Assembly: GCF_019422935.1 (NCBI RefSeq)
Contig: NZ_JAHZCJ010000004.1
Location: forward strand, 200,933 to 264,932
From: Desulfovibrio sp.
Lineage (GTDB): Bacteria; Desulfobacterota; Desulfovibrionia; Desulfovibrionales; Desulfovibrionaceae
Direction: 5' to 3'
Length of the DNA stretch: 64,000 nt
Shown here piece by piece: positions 1 to 7,313 of the stretch. Under the pieces are notes generated by a model, which worked only from the letters and a program-made list of their open reading frames with translations, searched no databases and was not told the origin of the DNA. The translations under genes and the position numbers were made by a program. Every line of letters begins with the position of its first letter. Positions within the stretch are counted from its first letter, which is position 1.

Positions 1-1144
1 GATTCACCGCAACAGGCGGCGTAACCTGGCCCACGGCAAGGTTGGTGGTCATCATGATGCCGAACCACACAGGATCCCACTGAAAATGCGTCATAATGGG
101 CAGCATGAAGGGCAGAAAAACATAGTAGATGGAAATGGCGTCCAGCAGCATGCCCGCAAGCAGCAGGATGATGTTTATCATGAACAGGACAATCCAGGGG
201 TTGTCGGAAATTCCAAGCAACACGCCGGAGCACTTTTCTACCAGCCCCACGGTTGAGCCCACCCAGGAGTACAGGCCTGCGCAGGTAACCACAATCATGA
301 CAACGGCCGTGGCCTTGACGGTTTCCGTGAGAATTTCAACCATCACCGAAAGGCTGTTGATGGTGCGGTAAATAAAGACGCCCACAAAAAGGCCGTAGAA
401 GATGGCAACCGCAGCGGCTTCGGTGGGGGTAAACACGCCGCCGTAAATCCCTCCCAGAATAACCACCGGGGTCATGATGCCCCAAAAGGCCTCGCGCAGC
501 GCCTTGCGGACAGGCTGTTGCCGCTCCTTGCCCTTGTACCCGTGCTTGCGGGATATGAGCAGCACCGCGCCCATAATGAATATGGCGACCACAACACCGG
601 GGATAAAACCAGCCGCAAAGAGCGCAGGCACAGAAACATCCGCAACACCGCCATAAACGATAAAGGCAATGCTTGGCGGGATGACGATGGCGAGCCCGGA
701 GGTAACGGAAACCGTTGCGGTGGCAAAGGCTTTATCATAGCCAGCCTTGGCCATGCCGGGAATAAGAATAAGGCCCAGCGCAGCAACTGTTGCAGGGCCG
801 GAGCCGCTCACCGCGCCCCAGAAGGTGGCAACCGCAACCGTGGCGACTGCCAGCCCGCCTGTCATGGAGCCGACCATGGCTTCCATGAGCGCCACGATGC
901 GGGCGGCAATGCCTGCGCGCTCCATTATGTAGCCTGCCAGAATAAAGAAGGGGATGGCCAGCAGGGGGAACTTGGCTATTCCTGCAAAGAAATTGTAGGA
1001 AAGCATGTTGAGTCCCATATCCCACTTCCACACCACAGCGAGGGCGGAAAAGCCCAGCGCCAGAGCAATGGGCACCCGCAGCAAAAGGGGGATGATAAAA
1101 AGCGCCAGCAGCCAGAATGCGGGATCGTGTAACAGGGAGTCCAT
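1..1144 (-). CDS. dctM: TRAP transporter large permease DctM (3' end cut by window edge)
   Basis: Large integral membrane subunit of a tripartite ATP-independent periplasmic (TRAP) transporter, which moves an organic acid handed over by DctP using an ion gradient. The frame starts at ATG 1142-1144 behind a strong AGGAGG and stays open to base 2, giving 381 codons with no stop, so the C-terminus lies outside the window. The translation is a chain of hydrophobic helices with family-typical stretches such as FPLLAIPFFILAG, TFWGAVSGSGPATVAA, IPPSIAFIVYG, GGIYGGVFTPTEAAA and GQVTPPVAVN. It follows dctQ by 11 bases, in the usual P-Q-M order. Substrate cannot be read from sequence; C4-dicarboxylates or other carboxylates are typical. 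The family call is very secure. Confidence 0.95.
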   Translation of the reverse strand, partial: MDSLLHDPAFWLLALFIIPLLLRVPIALALGFSALAVVWKWDMGLNMLSYNFFAGIAKFPLLAIPFFILAGYIMERAGIAARIVALMEAMVGSMTGGLAVATVAVATFWGAVSGSGPATVAALGLILIPGMAKAGYDKAFATATVSVTSGLAIVIPPSIAFIVYGGVADVSVPALFAAGFIPGVVVAIFIMGAVLLISRKHGYKGKERQQPVRKALREAFWGIMTPVVILGGIYGGVFTPTEAAAVAIFYGLFVGVFIYRTINSLSVMVEILTETVKATAVVMIVVTCAGLYSWVGSTVGLVEKCSGVLLGISDNPWIVLFMINIILLLAGMLLDAISIYYVFLPFMLPIMTHFQWDPVWFGIMMTTNLAVGQVTPPVAVN

Positions 1145-1155
1145 AGTCCCGCCTC

Positions 1156-1638
1156 CTAAAAGTTGTTGGCGCGCTGGTCTTCAACGGCCCTTTGCGCAAT
1201 GCGGAAAATGATCAGCAGGGAAAACGCGGGCGTGGCGATGGTGTACCACCACACCGGAATCCCCAAAGCTTCGGAAGTAGCCTCAAGGTCGATTTCGTCC
1301 AGCACTTCAGTGAGTCCTGTCCAGAACAGAGCGCCAAAAAAGCATACCGCCAGCAGCACGGAGCCCCAATAGCATGTACGGCGAAAACGCCGGGGCAGGG
1401 CATCGTACAGGGCGGTCATGCCCAGGTGTCCGCCTTCGCGGAATGCCCTGGCTGTACCCAGCATGGTTATCCAGACAAAAAAATTGATGGTCAGTTCTTC
1501 TGTCCAGGCAAAAGAAAAAGAGGTGCAATAGCGCACTACCACGTTGATAAAAGCAATGGCCGCCATAGCAGCCAGCATGAACGATCCCAGGTAGTCCTCA
1601 AACCGTCTGTCCAGCAAACTCCACATGTTCTTGCCCAT
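1156..1638 (-). CDS. dctQ: TRAP transporter small permease DctQ
   Basis: Small four-helix membrane subunit that pairs with DctM. About 160 residues with four hydrophobic segments (near residues 17-37, 48-68, 88-110 and 132-152) and the family-typical WTEELTINFFVWITMLGTA stretch in the middle. I start it at ATG 1636-1638 (MGKNMWSLL), which follows a strong AGGAGGGGG. An in-frame ATG at 1665 would add nine residues (MAQEGAFSG), but it sits in the loop of the hairpin at 1650-1680 and has no good SD. Lies between dctP and dctM; dctM begins 11 bases downstream. Expression relative to dctP may be lowered by that hairpin. Confidence 0.9.
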   Translation of the reverse strand: MGKNMWSLLDRRFEDYLGSFMLAAMAAIAFINVVVRYCTSFSFAWTEELTINFFVWITMLGTARAFREGGHLGMTALYDALPRRFRRTCYWGSVLLAVCFFGALFWTGLTEVLDEIDLEATSEALGIPVWWYTIATPAFSLLIIFRIAQRAVEDQRANNF

Positions 1639-1649
1639 CCCTGAAAAAG

Positions 1650-1680
1650 CCCCCTCCTGAGCCATTGCTGCAAAAGGGGG
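1650..1680 (-). terminator. Intercistronic hairpin between dctP and dctQ (attenuator and/or SD mask)
   Basis: On the minus-strand RNA, CCCCCUUUU (1680-1672) pairs with AGGAGGGGG (1658-1650) through nine base pairs, two of them G-U, around a 13-nt loop. CUUUUU follows directly, giving terminator-like form. The 3' arm is also the Shine-Dalgarno of dctQ. Either role would favour the binding protein over the permeases. Seen directly; function is inferred. Confidence 0.55.
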
Positions 1681-1691
1681 CTGTTGTAATG

Positions 1692-2792
1692 CTATTTCGC
1701 AGCATCCATGTCCTGCTCTGCCGCTTTGACAAGATCGGGGCCGATTTTGGCTGCCCAGTCATCGCGCACGGCCTGTGTGGCCTTGAAGAACTGCGCAGTC
1801 TGCTCCGGCGTAAGGTGCGTTACCGTCATGCCATGCTGCTCAAGGCAGGCATAAGGATCGGTAATTTCCGGGAGCTTGCCGATTTTTTCAAGGTAGGCCT
1901 TGGACTGTCCGTCATCCATGCCCAGGCGGGAGAGCGCCTTGCCGTAAAGCTCCATCTCCTTGGCGCAGGCCAGCAGAATCTGCTGGTCTTCAGGGGAAAA
2001 GCTCTTCCACACGCCGGGGTTTGCGCCCAGCATCAGGGGGTCAATGACGTAGTGCCAATCGCAGAGAAATTTGTGATAGTCCCATATTTTCAGGGGGATG
2101 TTGATGCCGTTGGTGGGATTTTCCTGCCCGTCCACAACACCCTGCTGAAAACCCGTGGTGGCTTCGGCCCAGTTCATGTTGACCGGGTTTGCGCCCAGGG
2201 CACGAAACGTATCAATAAAGATCGGGCTGCCCACCACACGAATTTTCAGGCCCTGCATATCTTCAGGTTTGGTGATGGGGCCTTTGCTGGTGGTCATTTC
2301 GCGGTAGCCGTTTTCGCCCCAGCCGAGGATTTTGACGCCCTTGCTTTCAACGGCGGCGACCAGCATTGCACCAGACTTGCCGGAGGTAACGGCGTCTATG
2401 GCTTTGTAGCGGTCGGGCTGCACAGCCATGAGAAAGGGCAGGGCTGTGAGGTTCAGCTCCTTGATTTGCGGCGACCAGTTGATGGGCGACGCCAGGGCAA
2501 AGTCAATTGCGCCGTTGCGCAGCATGAGAAATTCGGAAGTCTGCTTGCCTGCCAGCAACTGGCTGGAGGGATAGACCTTGATATTGATGCGCCCGTTGGT
2601 GCGCTCATGCACCAGTTCCGCAAAGCGGGTCGCCGTGAGGCCCCACCCGGATGTTGCGCCGGGCACCACGCTGAGTTTGTACTCGGCCTTGTAAGCCGCC
2701 GCAGCCGCCGGTTGCGGCAATGCGGTAAACACCCCGCCCGCCAGCAGGCAGACGAACACAACGCCCCATGTCCAACGCAAAAAGCCCTTCAT
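1692..2792 (-). CDS. dctP: TRAP transporter periplasmic solute-binding protein DctP
   Basis: Periplasmic receptor that captures the substrate and delivers it to DctQM. Start set at ATG 2790-2792 (MKGFLRWTWG) with GAGGAG upstream, giving about 366 residues; a longer upstream frame has no SD and would bury the signal peptide. Residues 1-31 form a signal peptide (basic N-end, hydrophobic core, QPAAAAA cleavage region). The mature part has DctP-family features: TRFAELVHERTNGRINIKVYP near the start, then LKIRVVGSPIFIDTFRALGANPVNMNWAE and GVVDGQENPTNGI, which form the ligand pocket and include the substrate-contacting Arg. First gene of dctPQM. A hairpin after the stop separates it from dctQ. Ligand unknown. 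Confidence 0.94.
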   Translation of the reverse strand: MKGFLRWTWGVVFVCLLAGGVFTALPQPAAAAAYKAEYKLSVVPGATSGWGLTATRFAELVHERTNGRINIKVYPSSQLLAGKQTSEFLMLRNGAIDFALASPINWSPQIKELNLTALPFLMAVQPDRYKAIDAVTSGKSGAMLVAAVESKGVKILGWGENGYREMTTSKGPITKPEDMQGLKIRVVGSPIFIDTFRALGANPVNMNWAEATTGFQQGVVDGQENPTNGINIPLKIWDYHKFLCDWHYVIDPLMLGANPGVWKSFSPEDQQILLACAKEMELYGKALSRLGMDDGQSKAYLEKIGKLPEITDPYACLEQHGMTVTHLTPEQTAQFFKATQAVRDDWAAKIGPDLVKAAEQDMDAAK

Positions 2793-3222
2793 AAAAACGG
2801 ACTCCTCATCAAAAAGGTGAGCGAAAAGGCCTTGCTCGCAAAGAATTGCGGGCAAAGATCAAGAATGCCGCGCCGGTTGGAGCGCGGCGGCTTTGTCCTG
2901 AAAACGAGATCCTTAAGGCAGCCTTGTGGGCCGATGGACGCCGGCAGGTGTTGCAGCGGGGCTTGTGGCCGGGCGTTGCCGCTGCAATGTACCCTCGGTA
3001 AAAAAGATCACGTGCAAGGTTTTGGTAATGATGCCAGACTTATGCCTGGGGGTCGAGATTTTTTTAAGCGTCAGCAGCATGCTCAATGGGTATGCTCAGA
3101 GTGTGGGGCAAGCGTGTTGAAAGCGGGCAGCAAGTTATTTATCATCCACAAAGAATAAAAATTCGCATGCCTGTTGCCGCGAGCGTCTGGCATGCGCAAT
3201 ATTAAAAGCCAGCGAGGCACAC
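2793..3222. other. Divergent intergenic region between dctP and the thioesterase gene
   Basis: About 430 bases with no credible gene. It holds a GC-rich dyad at 2867-2888 (arms GCCGCGC / GCGCGGC, 8-base loop), 75 bases upstream of dctP, and the thioesterase promoter at 3117-3145. No clear sigma70 or sigma54 promoter for dctP was recognised, though C4-dicarboxylate TRAP operons are often sigma54-dependent. Confidence 0.5.
3117..3145 (+). promoter_or_regulatory. Sigma70-type promoter for the thioesterase gene
   Basis: TTGAAA (3117-3122), 17-base spacer, TATCAT (3140-3145). Good match in sequence and spacing; predicted start near 3152, giving a leader of about 70 bases. Confidence 0.6.
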
Positions 3223-3627
3223 ATGAGCAATACTATTACGCCCGGCATGAACGGCTCGGCAGAAACCACTGTTACCGAGGCCATGCTGGCAAGCACGGTG
3301 GGCAGCGGCAAGGTCAGTGTTTTTTCCACAGCCATGATGGTTGCCTGGATGGAAGGGACCGCCGTGGATGTGGTGCAACCACGCCTGGAAGAAGACCAGA
3401 CAACCGTAGGAACCGGCATCAGCGTCAGCCATGTGGCAGCCACGCCGCTGGGCATGAAGGTGCGCTTTACCGCAGAAGTAACCGCAGTTTCCCCCAATGG
3501 CAAAGGCCTGAGTTTCAAGGTGGCGGCCTATGACGAGACCGGTCTGATCGGCGAGGGCACCCACGAGCGCGTAGTTGTGAACAAAGATAAATTTGAGGGC
3601 AGGACAAGGGACAAGGCAAAAGCCTGA
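3223..3627 (+). CDS. Hotdog-fold thioesterase, fluoroacetyl-CoA thioesterase-like family
   Basis: A 134-residue single-domain protein resembling the FlK-like thioesterase family: TEAMLASTVGSGKVSVFSTAMMVAWMEGTA near the N-terminus, then GTGISVSHVAATPLGMKVRFTAEV and GEGTHERVVVNKDKF at the C-terminal strand. In FlK the catalytic set is Thr, Glu and His; the Glu in WMEGTA and the His in VSHVAATP sit in corresponding places. Members hydrolyse small acyl-CoA thioesters in the cytoplasm, and the real substrate here is unknown. ATG follows GCGAGG. It has its own promoter at 3117-3145 and is followed after about 100 bases by a flavin reductase-like gene, which may be independent. Confidence 0.8.
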   Translation: MSNTITPGMNGSAETTVTEAMLASTVGSGKVSVFSTAMMVAWMEGTAVDVVQPRLEEDQTTVGTGISVSHVAATPLGMKVRFTAEVTAVSPNGKGLSFKVAAYDETGLIGEGTHERVVVNKDKFEGRTRDKAKA

Positions 3628-3728
3628 TGAAGGCCCCTCAGTGCGTGATTTCAGCGCCACAAGCATATGGGCTTTTGCGTAAAAACACAGTAAACTACTC
3701 AAGTCTATGCAACCCTTAAGGAGTAGTT

Positions 3729-4271
3729 ATGGGCAACCTTACCTTTGTCGGCATATCGGGCAGTCTGCGCAAGGCTTCGCGCAATACCGGGCTTTTGCGG
3801 TGCTGCGCAGCGCATCTTCCTCAGGGCGTAAATCTTGAAATTGCAGATATTTCCGCTCTGCCATTCTACAATGCGGATATTGAAAAACCCGCTGTGGTGC
3901 AGCGCCTCATTGATCAGGTGAGCGCAGCGGATGGGCTGGTTCTGGCCTGCCCCGAATACAACTATTCACTTGCTCCCGCGCTGAAAAACGCGCTGGACTG
4001 GCTCTCGCGCGAACCAGACCTCGCGCCCCTGACAGGCAAAACCGCCTGCATCGTGGGTGCTGGCGGCGGCATGGGCACATCGCGGGCGCAGTACCACCTG
4101 CGTCAGGTGTGCGTGTATCTGAACCTGCACGTGCTGAACAAGCCTGAGCTTTTTTCCAACGCTTTCACACCTGCCTTTGCCGATAACGGCGATGTGCAGG
4201 ACGAAGGCCTTGTGAACCAGGCAACGGCCCTCATGCAGGCTATGGCCGACTGGACTTTGCGTCTGAAGTAG
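3729..4271 (+). CDS. NADPH-dependent FMN reductase-like flavoprotein
   Basis: 180 residues with a flavodoxin-like fold of the NADPH-dependent FMN reductase family (ChrR/YieF/azoreductase-like). The FMN phosphate loop GISGSLRKASRNTGLL is at residues 8-23, the second flavin loop CPEYNYSLAPALKNALDWLSR near residue 75, and GAGGGMGTSRAQYHLRQV near residue 115. Such enzymes reduce FMN, quinones, metals or azo compounds in the cytosol with NAD(P)H. AAGGAG lies just upstream of the ATG. The next gene starts about 83 bases later and may be co-transcribed. Electron acceptor cannot be told from sequence. Confidence 0.87.
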   Translation: MGNLTFVGISGSLRKASRNTGLLRCCAAHLPQGVNLEIADISALPFYNADIEKPAVVQRLIDQVSAADGLVLACPEYNYSLAPALKNALDWLSREPDLAPLTGKTACIVGAGGGMGTSRAQYHLRQVCVYLNLHVLNKPELFSNAFTPAFADNGDVQDEGLVNQATALMQAMADWTLRLK

Positions 4272-4354
4272 CCCCTCTTTCTGCCAGCCCCGTGGAAAGG
4301 CCGCTGCCTCGGCAGTGGTTTTTCTGCGGGGCTGCTCGTTGGTGAGGAGTGGAA

Positions 4355-4969
4355 ATGGCTGCCTGTCAGGGAAAAGACGTACAGCGCTTAAGGTACCAGA
4401 ATCATCGGTTTGAGCGCATGCCGGGCATGAGTCTGCTGCTGGACGCGTTTGCCCTGGTGGATTGCGGTGTCGCGGAGTCCATCGCACTCCAGGGGGAGCC
4501 GCCAGCCTGCGGGCCGGATTGCTGCCAATGCTGTATCCAGCCCATACCCGCGACCCCACTGGAAATTCTGGCCTTGCGCCTTTTTGCAGAACTGGAGCTT
4601 CCCCCCGCCCGGCGGGAGGCTCTCAAAGCAACCTTTGCGCTGTTCCACGGTAAGCGGGCAACTCTTGGGGACGCCTGCCCTTTCCTGCTGGAGAAATGCT
4701 GCGGCGCTTATCCTGTGCGTCCGATGGCGTGTAGGCGCTATGTTGTTTTCGGCCAGCCATGCAGTGCGGGCGAGGACGCCACCCAGACCCGGCCTGCTGA
4801 TGTGCTGCACCCGCGTCAGGCTGCCATGCAGGCTGCCTTGCGGCTCACATTGCCCTGGTACAGGGAGCGCTACTCCCTGCCGGAACACATTACTGCGGAA
4901 GAAACACAGGCTTTCTTTCGCGGTGTCACCACGGTCTTGCAAGCCGTGCCCTGGGCAAAATACGCCTAG
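4355..4969 (+). CDS. YkgJ-family cysteine-cluster protein
   Basis: About 204 residues with the Cys pattern of the YkgJ / UPF0153 family, thought to bind a metal or Fe-S cluster: CGPDCCQCCIQP near residue 50, CPFLLEKCCGAYPVRPMACRRY near residue 110 (the typical CPFL...C..YPVRPxxCR signature), and a further Cys in FGQPCSAGED. I start at ATG 4355-4357, five bases after GAGGAG; a GTG two codons upstream overlaps that SD. Exact biochemical role is unknown for the family. Nothing around it specifies a partner. Confidence 0.85.
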   Translation: MAACQGKDVQRLRYQNHRFERMPGMSLLLDAFALVDCGVAESIALQGEPPACGPDCCQCCIQPIPATPLEILALRLFAELELPPARREALKATFALFHGKRATLGDACPFLLEKCCGAYPVRPMACRRYVVFGQPCSAGEDATQTRPADVLHPRQAAMQAALRLTLPWYRERYSLPEHITAEETQAFFRGVTTVLQAVPWAKYA

Positions 4970-5033
4970 CCCCGCCGATTCAAGCTGAGCGCCAAACCAC
5001 GCCAGCTCAAACTCGCCGACCTTCTCAGGCTGG

Positions 5034-7178
5034 TCAGAGTTTTGACAAATCAAGCCGGAGCATGGGGCCGTTGTTCAGGCTCACAAAAAGGCCACGAGGC
5101 GCACTGACCGCCTGACTCACTGGCACTGCCAGATATTCACCGACTTTCCAGCCTTCAGCATGGAAATGGATTTGTTCACCAGCCACTGCGACCAGTATTT
5201 GCTGGTAGACGGAGCTTCCGCCAGTGCTGCCTGCAAGCATCTGCCGCTCCAGAATATGGGATGCCGCAAACTGTTGCAGAAATACGGGTATAAGCCTGCG
5301 CCAGTCAGTTTTGTTGAGCCGCAAAACCGCAATGCGTTCAATCTTTGAAATATCCTGCCCGTGAAGTACCAGCCACAAGTCGCTGAACGTGGTGGTAGCC
5401 GCTGTGGGTTGCACGTTTGACGGCGCGCCATTGGCGCGCACCAGCCACGCAGCGTCAATTCCCGCATCTTGCAAGGCCTGCGGCAAGCCCAGCGCTAGGG
5501 GTTTTTGCGCGGCCATGTCCGCAGGTGCTTCCAGCACCGCCACAGCTGCGGAGGCCACGGGCGGTGCGCTGTATACGCCGCCAAGGCCCAGCATCCAGGC
5601 CGCCCAGAGGTTGGGCCATGTCTCAGCCTGCGCGGGCAAGGCCTCGTCCATTTGGACAGGAAAAACCGTCGCCGGAATACTGCGCTGCACCACAGCCATG
5701 GGCAGGCTGGGGTCAACAGCTCTTTTGCGCGCGCCGGGCCGGTAGATTTCGCCAAGCAGGCCGAATCGCGGCGGTGCATCCTTTGGCTGGGCGGCGTCGC
5801 CCATGGCCTGCAGCGTGTCGTAGCGTTCCTGCAATTGCAGTCCAATGTGGAGCATGCTGCCATTGGCGGCATTGGTCATGGTGTTGCGCCAGTTGGAACT
5901 GCTGACAAGCAGAGCCAGCAGCGGAATAAGCAGCGCAACCATGAGTGCCCACTGAGGTAGCCGCGCCAAGGAGCGTTCCACCGCAGGCAAGGCGTTCAGC
6001 AAGCCCCAGAGGGCAAAGCCGCAGGCATAGGCTGAAATAATGGTCAGGCCTGCTGGCAGTTTGCCAGTGGAGCTGATGGTCACATCGCTGAGGGCATGCA
6101 GCACGGTGAGCAGGGCTGAAAGTCCCAGATACGCTGCCACGGCCAGAATCGCCATCAGCAGGCCGGAACGCGCAGTCCCCTTGCTCACGATGGGGCATTG
6201 CCCGCGCATGCCGCGCAGCAGAAGCACCAGCAGCAGAACAGCCCACGGCCACAGGCCGTCAAAAAACCAAAAGGCCACCTGCCGCCATTCGTCAAACGCT
6301 GCGGCAAGCTGGCGCAGCTGTACGTCAGCGCCGATATGGCGGGCAGCCCTGCGCACCTGATTGCCCGGAGCAAGAAAGGAAAACAGCAAAGCTCCAAAAA
6401 TCCATAGCCACAAAATACCCATATGGCGCAGGCGGGTGCGGGCGCTTTGCGTGACATCGGGTTCCGTCTCCCGTCTTGCAAAGCGATCCGCAAGGGCCAG
6501 CAGAACGGCAACCGTGCATGCCGCCAAAGCAGCCAGCGCCGAATGCTCAAACACACCCACGGTCAGCACGCCTACAATGATGGTCTGACGCCGCGCCTTG
6601 CGGGCCTCGGCTGCCGGGGCGGCCCACAGGCGGCAGACCATCCACAGAAAGACAAGGGTCATGGCCTGCAAAAGGCCCATGGTGAGCGCATCTGTCAGCA
6701 GGTAGAAGTTGGGCAGGCTCTGATGACCGGCGAGCACCACAAGCACGCCCAGCAATCCACAAAAAGCAGCAGGGCCGCGCCGTATGTTTACCACCCGCGC
6801 AAGGCCGAACAGCCCAAGCCCGAACAGCGCCGCAACGCCCGTGCAGACAAGTCCGTAAAGGGGGCGGATTTCTCCTGCCTTGCCCAGAAAAACCGCGAGA
6901 AAGTGGTAGGTATAGCGCCCGCTCCAGGTCAGCCATTCGCGGGCAACTTCATACAGCCCGCCGGGCAGGTCAAAGGGGAACATGGCTCTGGTGACTTCAT
7001 CAAAGTCGTCCCCGCGCGGAAACAGAAAGCCAAAGGCATAGGCAAAGGGCAGCAGCAGCGCTACAACCACCACCCACCAGCCCCAACCGGGGGCAGGCAA
7101 GGTGAAATGATTCGCCTGAAGCTCATGGGCCGGGGATTTACCGCTGTGCGCGGGGCAGAAATCGGCAGGGTGCGCCAT
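5034..7178 (-). CDS. Polytopic membrane protein, DUF6056-like (possible GT-C-type glycosyltransferase)
   Basis: 714 residues. The first about 430 contain roughly a dozen hydrophobic helices; the last about 280 are soluble and contain few charged clusters. Just after the first helix is PRGDDFDEVTRAMFPFD, a DD pair in the first extracytoplasmic loop as in GT-C enzymes and in DUF6056 proteins, followed by WLTWSGRYTYHFLAVF. This suggests transfer of a sugar or similar group from a lipid carrier on the outer face of the membrane, but that is inference. Stands alone: the YkgJ gene converges on it and the dehydrogenase gene lies upstream after 135 bases. The start codon has only a modest SD (AAGG). 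Confidence 0.6.
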   Translation of the reverse strand: MAHPADFCPAHSGKSPAHELQANHFTLPAPGWGWWVVVVALLLPFAYAFGFLFPRGDDFDEVTRAMFPFDLPGGLYEVAREWLTWSGRYTYHFLAVFLGKAGEIRPLYGLVCTGVAALFGLGLFGLARVVNIRRGPAAFCGLLGVLVVLAGHQSLPNFYLLTDALTMGLLQAMTLVFLWMVCRLWAAPAAEARKARRQTIIVGVLTVGVFEHSALAALAACTVAVLLALADRFARRETEPDVTQSARTRLRHMGILWLWIFGALLFSFLAPGNQVRRAARHIGADVQLRQLAAAFDEWRQVAFWFFDGLWPWAVLLLVLLLRGMRGQCPIVSKGTARSGLLMAILAVAAYLGLSALLTVLHALSDVTISSTGKLPAGLTIISAYACGFALWGLLNALPAVERSLARLPQWALMVALLIPLLALLVSSSNWRNTMTNAANGSMLHIGLQLQERYDTLQAMGDAAQPKDAPPRFGLLGEIYRPGARKRAVDPSLPMAVVQRSIPATVFPVQMDEALPAQAETWPNLWAAWMLGLGGVYSAPPVASAAVAVLEAPADMAAQKPLALGLPQALQDAGIDAAWLVRANGAPSNVQPTAATTTFSDLWLVLHGQDISKIERIAVLRLNKTDWRRLIPVFLQQFAASHILERQMLAGSTGGSSVYQQILVAVAGEQIHFHAEGWKVGEYLAVPVSQAVSAPRGLFVSLNNGPMLRLDLSKL

Positions 7179-7270
7179 ATGCTGACAGACCTTGTGTTTA
7201 CGCGGGAGGCCCCGTAACCGGAACCCCCCGCGCTGTATTTTGGGAATGTATGCTGGCCTTGCCTGAAACA

Positions 7271-7298
7271 GGAGGCCGACCCTGCATGGGCGGCCTCC
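7271..7298 (-). terminator. Hairpin downstream of the lactate-type dehydrogenase
   Basis: Perfect arms GGAGGCCG (7271-7278) and CGGCCTCC (7291-7298), extended inside by CCC/GGG. No real T tract follows on the minus strand, so it may be an mRNA-end hairpin or a weak terminator. Confidence 0.4.
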
Positions 7299-7313
7299 CT
7301 GATGATAAGGCTA

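Noticed and set aside
1665..3158. A 497-codon + strand frame opposite dctP
   Set aside because: dctP is secure with a signal peptide and SD; the + frame is a shadow.
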